From the IMG/VR virus record IMGVR_UViG_3300013118_000263, positions 1 to 24,069 of that record: 24,069 nucleotides of DNA; one strand, given 5' to 3'. Of this stretch, positions 6,108-12,509 are shown in pieces. Numbering within the stretch: the first letter of the stretch is position 1; each line of letters begins with the position of its first letter. The stretch is from a virus. The notes beneath the pieces were generated by a model. The model did no database searches. It was not told the origin of the DNA and saw nothing but the letters and a program-made list of their open reading frames with translations. Made by a program: the position numbers and the translations under genes.

Positions 6108-7258
6108 GTGAGTATAATGGATCATCGAGAGATCCTAAAATCAACCCTATTGTTGCTATTTTAAGTAAACGTGATTCTATGATGAAAGGTAATGTAATGT
6201 CACAGATACAAACTTGGTATGATGTAGATCCTGAACCTATTTTCAATGCCTCAATGGAAAATAATATTATTAAAGTTAAAGATGATTATTGGTCATTATC
6301 AGAACCACATATCAAGGAAACAAAACAAGAACAAAACCTAGCAACCTTCATTTATCTTGAGAAGGGTAATTGCCCTATTTGTAAGCCGTTTAGCAAGAAA
6401 GTATTTGATCTAAATGATAAAGTTCATCGTCCTATTATCCCAAGTGAAGGATTAGGATATACAACAACTCACCCAAACTGCTTATGTCAATATAAGGAAG
6501 TAAAAACCACTAAAAAGAAAACTAGCGTATTAACAAAGAAACAGCAAAAGACTTCAACTGCTATAATTAGAGATATTGGAAGGCAAGCCAAGAAGGGCAA
6601 ACTCCATACAGTTCATCAAGACGGACACATGAGTAAAAGGACAAGAAAGACTAATCCAATTTATGAGATGATTAAACTAAGAGAATCAGTTACAGGAATC
6701 AAAAAAGACTTTCAGTGGCTAACAGAATCATATATTTCAAGACTCAAGAAAGTATCTCAAAAAGAAGGTGGTAAATGGCTTATCATAAGAGCCAGTGAAG
6801 AAACTGTCACTGACCATAGAAGTGAAGGAGAACCGTATAGACGTAAACTATCAGGCATGGAATTATTTGCTACAACTAGAACCTCCATAGGCAAGGATAT
6901 GGACATTAATCATTATGGAAGGGATTATGCGACAGGAGGTAAAATTGTTGACGCAGAATATGATCCAGAATTGGGACAATCTCAAATGCTAGTTCTTGAA
7001 CAAGATCCAGAAATATTGGACGCCATTAAGGACGGAACCATTGATGCTGTATCTATTAACGGTGGTGCGCCAAGAGAGTCTAACATTGAATGTGGATCAG
7101 ATGAGTGTTTTGTAGTCCCTAAAGGAGTGGTTTTGGGTGAAGATGATGGAATAGCATTGACTTATGTAGTGACCAATCCTCAAGGAATGTATTGGAAAGG
7201 CAAACACATACCAAACGCAGAGCCGGGAGTCAAGACAACCAAAATAGAAATTCTTTAG
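6104..7258 (+). CDS. MuF-tail / prohead maturation protease fusion (384 aa)
   Basis: The start at 6104 is preferred over 6095 because ATGA overlaps the upstream stop. Residues 85-130 hold C90PIC93 and H123PNC126LC128, the pattern that ends many MuF (SPP1 gp7-like) minor head proteins. A basic linker rich in Lys and Thr follows (131-185). The C-terminal half (225-360) resembles capsid maturation proteases: NHYG with His270, GGKIVDAEYDPE, then DAIKDGTIDAVSING with Ser317, matching the His/Ser order of HK97-type prohead proteases. Such enzymes cut scaffold and capsid termini before the shell expands. In most phages MuF and protease are separate genes, so the fusion is unusual. The order portal, MuF, protease, scaffold, capsid is kept. 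Protease call is good; MuF part rests on the Cys/His pattern. Confidence 0.78.
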   Translation: MSEYNGSSRDPKINPIVAILSKRDSMMKGNVMSQIQTWYDVDPEPIFNASMENNIIKVKDDYWSLSEPHIKETKQEQNLATFIYLEKGNCPICKPFSKKVFDLNDKVHRPIIPSEGLGYTTTHPNCLCQYKEVKTTKKKTSVLTKKQQKTSTAIIRDIGRQAKKGKLHTVHQDGHMSKRTRKTNPIYEMIKLRESVTGIKKDFQWLTESYISRLKKVSQKEGGKWLIIRASEETVTDHRSEGEPYRRKLSGMELFATTRTSIGKDMDINHYGRDYATGGKIVDAEYDPELGQSQMLVLEQDPEILDAIKDGTIDAVSINGGAPRESNIECGSDECFVVPKGVVLGEDDGIALTYVVTNPQGMYWKGKHIPNAEPGVKTTKIEIL

Positions 7259-7266
7259 CATACTGT

Positions 7267-7452
7267 ATGTGTGAAGAAGATTTTAACCAATGCCAGTGCG
7301 ATTCTCATAATTGTCCTAAACATAACAAAACTATTCAACGTCCAATTCCTTCAATTCAAAATACTTGGATTGGGTTAAGTGACGCAACCGGAACATCTAG
7401 CGCAACTCAAACAGTTTCATTTCCTCCGGGATCATTACTAGATGAAGTTTAA
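7267..7452 (+). CDS. Small Cys-rich protein (61 aa)
   Basis: ATG 7267 lies 8 nt after the protease stop. An earlier ATG in the same frame (7192) would run inside the protease gene and give an unlikely basic leader, so 7267 is preferred. The N-terminus reads MCEEDFNQCQCDSHNCPKH, with four Cys and two His in 20 residues, suitable for a zinc site. The rest is Pro/Ser/Thr-rich and probably extended. It ends about 65 nt before the scaffold promoter and may be a minor head component. No family recognised. Confidence 0.6.
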   Translation: MCEEDFNQCQCDSHNCPKHNKTIQRPIPSIQNTWIGLSDATGTSSATQTVSFPPGSLLDEV

Positions 7453-7534
7453 TCCATTACTCTGTTCTCCAAGTCCAAGAGATATTAGAGAAATATACAG
7501 ATTTTATCAAGAAGTGAAAACAGTTTTATCCTAA
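7442..7534 (+). CDS. Possible 30-aa basic micro-protein
   Basis: ATG 7442 overlaps the end of the Cys-rich gene by 11 nt, and the frame closes at 7534 inside the next promoter element. The product is basic and helical in its second half (PRDIREIYRFYQEVKTV). There is no ribosome-binding site. It could be a coupled micro-gene like those at 2214-2789, or chance. Confidence 0.35.
   Translation: MKFNPLLCSPSPRDIREIYRFYQEVKTVLS
7517..7534 (+). promoter_or_regulatory. Leaderless promoter element for scaffold unit (AACAGTTTTA)
   Basis: AAAACAGTTTTATCCTAA, the best-conserved form of the shared element. TTTTAT begins at 7524, exactly 28 nt before the ATG at 7552, and no ribosome-binding site lies between. 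This fits an archaeal TATA-like box with transcription starting at the initiation codon. Confidence 0.72.
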
Positions 7535-7551
7535 ATTACCACCGTAAAAAT

Positions 7552-8334
7552 ATGAAATACTGTAAAAAAGATCTGCTTAATTGTAGAACTTTAACCGAGG
7601 CAAACGCCATTCTTGAATCATTAAGACCTTCTGAATCTGCTAGAAAACTAGTTGAAACAGCAATTCCCTTAATGACTTCAACTGACGGACGCCAAAGAAG
7701 TATTGCACTAGACTTTATGCACACTGCAATCAAAGAGATTGATGATGATAATGACGTAAAACCAAAGAATGGTAGCGTTGAACCACCAACCTCAGAAGCA
7801 GTGGAAACCTCCAATACTCAACCGGGTGATTCTACTAACCACCAATCCACTTCTACCACAGGATTGACAGGTGAAGGAACCGAAGAACCTGTTGAAGCCG
7901 GAGCAATCGCAACTGAAAATCAAATGAAAGAAGGATTTGGTCAACCGGGAATGCCTCAAGGTGTTCCACCTCAAATGGATCCTGCTTTACAACAAGCAAT
8001 GGTTCCACCGGGCGCAATTCCTCAAATGAACAATGAACAAATGATGCAACAAATGCGTTACACTGTTCAGGAATCATTAAGACCAATCGTTTCAGAGATT
8101 AAATCACTCAAAGAAGGATTAGTTGCTTTAGATGGTAAAGTTCAAGAAACCGTGCAATCACAAACCGTCGCATTAGATATTCCTATGAAATCAAATGCAA
8201 TTCCTGTAAGAATCCAAGAAACAGAACCGGGCGCAAAATCAAGTCCTGCTGAAAAATCTAGATTCAATAAACAAGAAGTAGCATTATCAATGGAAAGAAT
8301 GAACGACGAATTATCAAGACCGGGTGTCCAATAA
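7552..8334 (+). CDS. Candidate capsid scaffolding protein (260 aa)
   Basis: Scaffolding proteins fill the prohead and guide capsid assembly, then are removed, usually by the protease. The features here fit: a helical N-terminal region (1-66), a long low-complexity Ser/Thr/Glu/Pro segment (70-125), a Pro/Met/Gln-rich linker (125-160), a helical, coiled-coil-like stretch (155-205, EQMMQQMRYTVQESL then IKSLKEGLVALDGKVQETV) and a charged C-terminus of the kind that binds capsid protein. It follows the protease and precedes decoration and capsid genes, the usual slot. Start is fixed by the promoter 28 nt upstream. The stop codon lies in a terminator hairpin. No catalytic motif is seen; the call rests on position and composition. 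Confidence 0.6.
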   Translation: MKYCKKDLLNCRTLTEANAILESLRPSESARKLVETAIPLMTSTDGRQRSIALDFMHTAIKEIDDDNDVKPKNGSVEPPTSEAVETSNTQPGDSTNHQSTSTTGLTGEGTEEPVEAGAIATENQMKEGFGQPGMPQGVPPQMDPALQQAMVPPGAIPQMNNEQMMQQMRYTVQESLRPIVSEIKSLKEGLVALDGKVQETVQSQTVALDIPMKSNAIPVRIQETEPGAKSSPAEKSRFNKQEVALSMERMNDELSRPGVQ

Positions 8335-8355
8335 ACACCGGATTTTTCTTTTTTA
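8320..8355 (+). terminator. Hairpin plus T-tract terminator after scaffold gene
   Basis: CCGGGTGT (8320-8327) pairs with ACACCGG (8335-8341), giving seven base pairs with one bulged G and a 7-nt loop that includes the stop codon. T-rich sequence follows (8342-8354). The end of the coding sequence forms one arm, so translation to the stop would open the hairpin. Confidence 0.7.
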
Positions 8356-8415
8356 TTATATACTAAAATGCAGTAAACTAGTAAACTTATTATAGTAAAC
8401 TAGTTAACTAATAGT
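8355..8415 (+). promoter_or_regulatory. Promoter with AGTAAACT repeats (class II, copy 2)
   Basis: TTATATAC at 8356-8363 matches the box at 1937-1944. It is followed by AGTAAACT at 8372-8379, 8380-8387 (in tandem) and 8394-8401, and by AGTTAACT at 8402-8409. AACTAATAGTATGA (8406-8419) is identical to 1977-1990 and includes the start codon. The repeats around ACTAGT form an imperfect palindrome (TAGTAAACTAGTTAACTA), as an operator for a dimeric repressor would. The predicted leader is about 30 nt, unlike the leaderless units. Confidence 0.7.
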
Positions 8416-8925
8416 ATGATTACCGAAATGCAACATTTAGAAATGACCGAGCAGATCATTTCTAAGCACGAAAAATCTATGGAACCACTTTTTGGAGTGG
8501 ACTATGGAATAGCAAAATTAGTCAGAGACGGCAGATCTTTCCGTATTTTTGTAAAAGAGATCGAAAAAACAAAAAGTGGCAAAGCAATTTTAGCAGATGT
8601 TGAAGTCTTTGTAGATAAGGACAATAAACCTTTTGCTAGAATTAGTGGCGTGACTTATCTCCCAAATTTTGTAGTGGATAACAAGGACGTTTACTGGATC
8701 CTTGAAAATAAAATCTCCGGTAAATTAAGTGACGAACCGGAATATATGCAAATTACAGGTGAGTATATTCCTAGAAAATATACTGCTAGAATGTATCGTC
8801 ATGCCTACGATACTTCAAAGAGTGCCGAACAAACTCACCTTGACTTCCTCAAGTCTTTTTATGAGGATAAAAATCGAGTTGAAGCAAAAATCAATATCGA
8901 GATTGCCCTTCAAAACTGGGCTTAA
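8416..8925 (+). CDS. Hypothetical protein in the head module under its own promoter (169 aa)
   Basis: No family is recognised. The protein is charged and looks alpha/beta: a helical start (1-20), strands around residues 33-90 (FGVDYGIAKLV, FRIFVKEIEK, ADVEVFVDKDN), an IPRKYTARMYRHAYDT segment and a C-terminal helix. There is no membrane segment or Cys. It sits between scaffold and decoration genes but is isolated by a terminator on each side and by its own class II promoter, so it is regulated apart from them and probably is not a shell component. It shares promoter, leader repeats and the first codons (TEMQ) with the gene at 1987, suggesting joint control by one regulator, possibly early or constitutive expression. 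Confidence 0.75.
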   Translation: MITEMQHLEMTEQIISKHEKSMEPLFGVDYGIAKLVRDGRSFRIFVKEIEKTKSGKAILADVEVFVDKDNKPFARISGVTYLPNFVVDNKDVYWILENKISGKLSDEPEYMQITGEYIPRKYTARMYRHAYDTSKSAEQTHLDFLKSFYEDKNRVEAKINIEIALQNWA

Positions 8926-8947
8926 TTTTTTTCTTTTTTCTTTTTTC
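8926..8947 (+). terminator. T-tract terminator (three TTTTTTC units)
   Basis: Three consecutive T6-7 runs each ended by C lie directly after the stop of the 169-aa gene. U-rich tracts without a hairpin end archaeal transcripts, so this isolates the 8416 unit from the decoration/capsid unit. Confidence 0.75.
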
Positions 8948-8963
8948 TAAACAGTTTTATCCT
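8948..8963 (+). promoter_or_regulatory. Shared promoter element for decoration/capsid unit
   Basis: TAAACAGTTTTATCCTA matches the element at 7517 over nearly its whole length. Here TTTTAT (8955) is only 16 nt from the ATG at 8971 and 34 nt from the in-frame ATG at 8989. With the 28-nt spacing of the other copies, transcription would start near 8983, after the first ATG. Either the true start is 8989 with a leader of a few bases, or spacing differs here. Confidence 0.6.
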
Positions 8964-8970
8964 ATTTCTC

Positions 8971-9453
8971 ATGAGTCAAGTTAAGAAAATGACTGACTTA
9001 TATCCCGGTGTATATGATGGCGCTGTCGACGAGGCAGCAACCGTCATAAACGCTATCGCAGACGAATCCATTACAATCGGATCTCCTGTAATTTTGGTCG
9101 CAGCAGGCACAGGTGAATTGGCTCCTAGAGTCGAACCTAATGCCTCACAAGGCGCATGGGCTTATGGCGTATGTGTTGGTGGTCAAGATAATGGCACATA
9201 CGGAGGCAGTTCAGAAGTTGCAGCAAGTGCAGCAGGCGAATCTGTCAAAATATGTACTAAGGGCAGATGTAAGGTTAGAGTCAACGGTTCCACAGGATCT
9301 ATTGCTATTGGAGCAAAACTTACTATTGACGCAGTTGATGGTATTGCCGAAGTAGCAGCAGCAAGTGATGAAGTCTTCGGACGTGCATTACAAGCCTCCA
9401 CAGGAGCAAGTGACTTTATCTTATGTGATGTCAACAGTGAGGGAGTTGTATAG
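8971..9453 (+). CDS. Capsid decoration protein (DUF2190-like), 160 aa
   Basis: Small beta-rich, Gly/Ala-rich protein directly before the major capsid gene. The layout fits DUF2190-type decoration proteins: ADESITIGSPVILV, a GxWAYGVCVGG segment, VKICTKGRCKVRVNG, IAIGAKLTID, then FGRALQASTGASDFILCDV at the end. Such proteins sit on the outside of the shell and stabilise it. The two closest Cys (CTKGRC) could form a disulphide or metal site. The start may be 8989 (MTDLYPGVYDG), better placed relative to the promoter. The gene ends 2 nt before the capsid gene, so both are made from one strong unit. Call is by pattern and position. Confidence 0.72.
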   Translation: MSQVKKMTDLYPGVYDGAVDEAATVINAIADESITIGSPVILVAAGTGELAPRVEPNASQGAWAYGVCVGGQDNGTYGGSSEVAASAAGESVKICTKGRCKVRVNGSTGSIAIGAKLTIDAVDGIAEVAAASDEVFGRALQASTGASDFILCDVNSEGVV

Positions 9454-9455
9454 AT

Positions 9456-10631
9456 ATGACATACAAGGACAAATACACACGCAGTTCAATACTTGATCTC
9501 CCAGAGTTCAACCACGTTAAAGAAACACTCCAAGTGAGTGCAGAAATTCGTGCTAACGCAGGAGAGGAGTTCAACATTTGGAAGCCTATTAGAGAAACAC
9601 CACTCAAACTATTCTTCGATAAATCCGAAGGATCTATGCTACAAAACCGTCCAAACCCACATCTTTCTGAGATTTGGAAAAGACAGTTTGGTATTCGAAT
9701 GGGAGATTATGCTAAAGGCAGTGCTTCAAAATTGCAAGAAACAGTTTCTGTTCCCGGCACACTCTCTGCTTTGAAAATTGCAGATGAGATTATCGAAGGC
9801 GCAGAACCTTGGAGTGATTGGAAACAATACTCTCACTTGATCAATATGGACACTCCAAAAGTGAACGTACCAAAGACTAGATACAATAATCAAGTTGGAG
9901 GCGCAAGTGCTGACACCATTAACATCTTCAAAGAAGCAGGAGGAAAACCACCTGTAATGGGAGGTAAAATGGAAACTATTGAGTTGGATTGTAGCAATAC
10001 AGCAAACTCATTTAGAGGCACTATTCAAGTTGAACGTAATGATGTAAAAGACAATAACTTCCTAGCCGTTGAACAACCACTCAAAAACGGTGGAAATCTA
10101 TTCTATTACTTAGCAGGCAAGAGAATCATTGATGATATGGTTACTGATACTGCCACAAATACTGATACAAGAGCCAACTTGGATCTTGGAACAAGTGTTC
10201 ATTCAGAATTTGAAGCACTATCTAACGTTATCAGATCACAATTCCCCGGCACTCAAAGAAATAGAGCAGATACAATGTTCATCAATCCATCTGATGCAAA
10301 TCAGGCAATCAGTACTTCTACTGGCGCAAGTGGAACATATCCATTCTTGTCCAGATTCATACTTGGACCAACTGACGACAGAGATGTTGTTAATAATTCA
10401 GGTTTGGCAGGAGCATTAGGATTGAAAAACGTATGGGAAACACCTCAAATTACAGCAGGAACAGTAATGATCACAAAACGTGACGTTGCACAAGTTGTAG
10501 GTGTAAGAGAAGATCTCACCCTTGAGAACTTTGACCTTACAGTAGGTGGATTGTATAACACTGACTTAGTAATGAGATTTGATGTTCAGGAAGCAGATGA
10601 GAATGGAGCCTACAAGGTAACATCATTCTAG
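9456..10631 (+). CDS. Major capsid protein, HK97 type (391 aa)
   Basis: The shell protein. Length and layout fit the HK97 fold: a charged N-terminal arm, a segment with many Pro/Lys (30-100), then the core with TVSVPGTLSALKIADEIIEGAEPW, ELDCSNTANSFRGTIQVERNDVKD, a helix with LAGKRIIDDMV (spine-helix type), TMFINPSDANQAI (P-domain style, as in families where NP follows a strand) and a C-terminal GVREDLTLENFD...VMRFDVQEADENGAY. This last part matches the strand pair that ends many such capsid proteins. It follows decoration by 2 nt. Codon choice is cleaner than the neighbours (more AAC, GGA, CCA), as expected for a highly made protein. The fold is inferred from order and motifs. Confidence 0.82.
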   Translation: MTYKDKYTRSSILDLPEFNHVKETLQVSAEIRANAGEEFNIWKPIRETPLKLFFDKSEGSMLQNRPNPHLSEIWKRQFGIRMGDYAKGSASKLQETVSVPGTLSALKIADEIIEGAEPWSDWKQYSHLINMDTPKVNVPKTRYNNQVGGASADTINIFKEAGGKPPVMGGKMETIELDCSNTANSFRGTIQVERNDVKDNNFLAVEQPLKNGGNLFYYLAGKRIIDDMVTDTATNTDTRANLDLGTSVHSEFEALSNVIRSQFPGTQRNRADTMFINPSDANQAISTSTGASGTYPFLSRFILGPTDDRDVVNNSGLAGALGLKNVWETPQITAGTVMITKRDVAQVVGVREDLTLENFDLTVGGLYNTDLVMRFDVQEADENGAYKVTSF

Positions 10632-10644
10632 GAGTGAAATGAAT

Positions 10645-10833
10645 ATGTCAAAACTTTTCTGTAAAAGATGTAGAGCCGAAGCAGAAGGCAAGAACTTCGC
10701 AGAATGTGACTCCAAAATAGACCACGCAAGAGGTTTATCCATTGGACGCAAATGTGCAGGACTTGAATCTGATTTAGTTTTCACTGATACAGCAAAAGCC
10801 AAAGTGATAGCAAAAAAGTCCACTAGCAAATAG
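10645..10833 (+). CDS. Small zinc-binding protein after capsid gene (62 aa)
   Basis: Two in-frame ATGs exist, 10639 and 10645. The second is chosen because GGAGTG (10631-10636) lies 8 nt before it but only 2 nt before the first. The N-terminus has CKRC at residues 6-9, then C21 and C37 with a His between (CDSKIDHARGLSIGRKC), a possible zinc-binding set. The C-terminus is basic (KAKVIAKKSTSK). Co-transcribed with the capsid gene and closed by a strong terminator, so likely made in quantity; a minor capsid or DNA-binding role is possible. No family recognised. Confidence 0.65.
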   Translation: MSKLFCKRCRAEAEGKNFAECDSKIDHARGLSIGRKCAGLESDLVFTDTAKAKVIAKKSTSK

Positions 10834-10860
10834 TGGCAAACCTTTTTTCCTTTTTATTTT
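10820..10860 (+). terminator. Perfect hairpin plus T-tract terminator closing the capsid unit
   Basis: CCACTA (10820-10825) and TAGTGG (10831-10836) form a 6-bp perfect stem with a 5-nt loop; the stop codon is the first part of the second arm. A T-rich tract follows at 10843-10860. This ends the decoration-capsid-zinc protein transcript. Confidence 0.75.
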
Positions 10861-10877
10861 AATAAACACCTAAATCC

Positions 10878-10886
10878 TTTATTTAT
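10878..10886 (+). promoter_or_regulatory. TATA-like box for holin-like gene
   Basis: TTTATTTAT begins 27 nt before the ATG at 10905, the same spacing as in the AACAGTTTTA promoters, though without that upstream sequence. It lies just after the capsid terminator, so it starts the membrane/secretion unit. Confidence 0.55.
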
Positions 10887-10904
10887 GATTAAAACAATAA
10901 TTGA

Positions 10905-11105
10905 ATGAACTGGACAAAACGTGGAGCAAAACTTTTAGCAACTTATATCACAGGATATTCCGGTGGAATGGGAACACTTCTAGCATTGGGTGTAATGGAC
11001 TCTCATGTAACATTCCATTTACTATTTACGATCCCAAATATAACGGGATTAATCACGGCTCTGCCACAATTAGGGAAAATATTGAATGAATATGGGACAG
11101 AATGA
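10905..11105 (+). CDS. Holin-like small membrane protein (66 aa)
   Basis: Of two overlapping frames here, this one is chosen because it encodes two hydrophobic segments (about residues 10-31 and 36-56) between a basic N-terminus (MNWTKRGAK) and a short charged tail, and because its ATG is 27 nt after a TATA-like box. Size and layout fit holins, which open the cytoplasmic membrane at the end of infection. It opens the module that also holds a secreted protein and two zincin-like proteins. The stop overlaps the next start (ATGATG). Holin function is inferred; it could be another small membrane protein. Confidence 0.62.
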   Translation: MNWTKRGAKLLATYITGYSGGMGTLLALGVMDSHVTFHLLFTIPNITGLITALPQLGKILNEYGTE

Positions 11106-11218
11106 TGAATTTTAAATCTTTTCTAGAAAATAAAATTAACTCATATTATTCCAATGGTAAAAAATCTAAATGTTGGAAATACAACTTTTGTAATCTTTTT
11201 GACAGTGTTGATGATTAA
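11105..11218 (+). CDS. Hypothetical small basic protein (37 aa)
   Basis: ATG 11105 shares one base with the upstream stop, and its own stop overlaps the next ATG (TAATG). The product is rich in Lys, Asn, Ser and aromatic residues with two Cys (KCWKYNFC), possibly a single metal or disulphide site. Translation by coupling is likely from the chained overlaps. Function unknown. Confidence 0.5.
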   Translation: MNFKSFLENKINSYYSNGKKSKCWKYNFCNLFDSVDD

Positions 11219-11343
11219 TGTCTAACCCTGAAAGAGTCTTTGGAACATTAAACTCAGAAGGTGTTTTCCTGTTTCAGGAGGGTTCAAACTGTATCTTATA
11301 TCTACTAATTCATCATGGTAAACCTTTAGTCAATATTATTTAA
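11218..11343 (+). CDS. Hypothetical small protein (41 aa)
   Basis: Starts in a TAATG overlap with the previous stop. The product has a soluble N-terminus (SNPERVFGTLNSEGVFLFQEGS) and a moderately hydrophobic second half (CILYLLIHHGKPLVNII) that looks like strands or a weak membrane-associated segment. Its stop lies at the first base of the repeat block before the ribbon-helix-helix gene. No family recognised. Confidence 0.5.
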   Translation: MSNPERVFGTLNSEGVFLFQEGSNCILYLLIHHGKPLVNII

Positions 11344-11376
11344 TTACAAAACTACATAATTACAAAATTACAAAAC
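11342..11376 (+). repeat. Three direct AATTACAAAA repeats, probable operator
   Basis: AATTACAAAA occurs at 11342-11351, 11358-11367 and 11366-11375, at steps of 16 and 8 bp, ending 7 bp before the ATG of the ribbon-helix-helix gene. Ribbon-helix-helix proteins bind short repeats of this kind as dimers, often before their own gene, so autoregulation is the simplest reading. Confidence 0.55.
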
Positions 11377-11382
11377 GCCATA

Positions 11383-11490
11383 ATGACAAAAACACTAACT
11401 ATTAGTGACGACATACATAGATCACTAAAAATGGAAGCAGCAAAAAGAGGCATTTCCATTAGTGAACTAGCAGAGGAGAAACTGAAATGA
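11383..11490 (+). CDS. Minimal ribbon-helix-helix (CopG/Arc-type) regulator (35 aa)
   Basis: The 35-residue product is close to the smallest possible ribbon-helix-helix unit: a strand (KTLTIS), helix A (DDIHRSLKMEAAKR), a GIS turn and helix B (ISELAEEKLK). Dimers of this fold insert the paired strand in the DNA major groove; here the contact residues would be Lys3, Thr4 and Thr6. It lies just after three AATTACAAAA repeats and overlaps the secreted-protein gene by ATGA, so it probably controls this unit, including itself. The helix-B end is short, so stability may depend on the dimer. Family call is strong from the pattern. Confidence 0.8.
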   Translation: MTKTLTISDDIHRSLKMEAAKRGISISELAEEKLK

Positions 11491-12509
11491 AGATTGCAAT
11501 AATGTTTGTAATTGCTTTTCTAGTAGGATCTTATGCCTATGTTTATGCCGAAGAACAAACAGTTGACGAATCAGTTATTGTTCCGTTTGAGTTCAATGGT
11601 AGAGTTTGTGGAATGTTAGAGAATGGTAATTTTGTTTGTGAATGGGATCCATCAATCATTGATCTAAATGATATTATGGCTAACGGAACAACAGCAATCC
11701 CTAATCCAACCGAAGCAAGCACAACCGTTAATCAAACAGAAGCAGAACCTGAACCAACAGTTGAGGAAGAACCTGAAACAATCCTTACAAAGTTTGAGAA
11801 AGATCTTGAAAGATTAGAACAACAAGAAAAACTCAATTCAATAGATAAGGAATATTTGGCGCTGCTAAAGAACTTAGCAGAATGTCAAAGAGGTTATGCT
11901 GAATCATTCGGAGTAATGGAACCCTCATCATTCCCAATATCCTACACTTGGATAAATGATAGAAATGGCGAATCTCCTGAATGGACTAAATCCTTTGATT
12001 ATAAAGGACGACATGCTGAACTCAAAAAAGGTATTGAAGAATGTAAAGCCATTCGCACGATCCTCAATCCAGTGACTTTAGGAGTTTATACATTACACAT
12101 GGGACAACACTTTGGATCTATCCAACCTCATCATTCTGAAAAGGCAATAGTTGATGAAGGTAGATGGCTAGATGTTAAGACTCATGTTCCACTCAATGAA
12201 CACAATTTCATAGAGTCACTTGAGGACGCAAAGAACGCAATTTGTAATCATACCTTATACGAACAACGAACAAAGGATTATGCAAATTGTCCTCCTATCC
12301 AATATCCCGAAGGTGATATTGTAAACCAAAAGAGATTCATCGAATATGGATCATCAGTTGAAGATAAATGGAAAAACTATCTCACTGACGGAGGTTTACA
12401 ACAGGCTAAGCAAATAATGGGTGAAAAACTAAGAGAGAAGGCAGAACAACTTAGAGAAACCCAAGCAATACAAAGTCAACAATACACTGGCGAAGGTTAC
12501 GGACAATGA
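11487..12509 (+). CDS. Secreted coiled-coil protein (340 aa)
   Basis: The N-terminus is a clear Sec signal peptide: MK, a hydrophobic core (IAIMFVIAFLVGSYAYV) and a likely cut after YA at about residue 21, before EEQ. The mature part starts with a small two-Cys domain (VCGMLENGNFVC), then an acidic Pro/Thr/Glu linker (70-98), a charged coiled coil (100-130), a His-rich middle (YTLHMGQHFGSIQPHH) and a helical Gln/Glu-rich C-terminus. The Cys residues come in pairs, suiting disulphides outside the cell. GAGGAG (11473-11478) lies 8 nt before the ATG. It overlaps the regulator and the zincin gene (ATGA both times), so the three are made together. It may act on or bind the S-layer; no family recognised. 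Confidence 0.72.
   Translation: MKIAIMFVIAFLVGSYAYVYAEEQTVDESVIVPFEFNGRVCGMLENGNFVCEWDPSIIDLNDIMANGTTAIPNPTEASTTVNQTEAEPEPTVEEEPETILTKFEKDLERLEQQEKLNSIDKEYLALLKNLAECQRGYAESFGVMEPSSFPISYTWINDRNGESPEWTKSFDYKGRHAELKKGIEECKAIRTILNPVTLGVYTLHMGQHFGSIQPHHSEKAIVDEGRWLDVKTHVPLNEHNFIESLEDAKNAICNHTLYEQRTKDYANCPPIQYPEGDIVNQKRFIEYGSSVEDKWKNYLTDGGLQQAKQIMGEKLREKAEQLRETQAIQSQQYTGEGYGQ

Noticed and set aside
7192-7266. Upstream in-frame start of the Cys-rich gene
   Set aside because: It lies inside the protease gene and would add an unlikely basic leader; ATG 7267, just after the protease stop, is a better start.
10901-11089. Alternative 62-aa frame overlapping the holin-like gene
   Set aside because: Its product has no hydrophobic spans or motif, its TTG/ATG is less well placed to the TATA-like box, and the overlapping frame gives a coherent membrane protein joined by overlap to the next gene.
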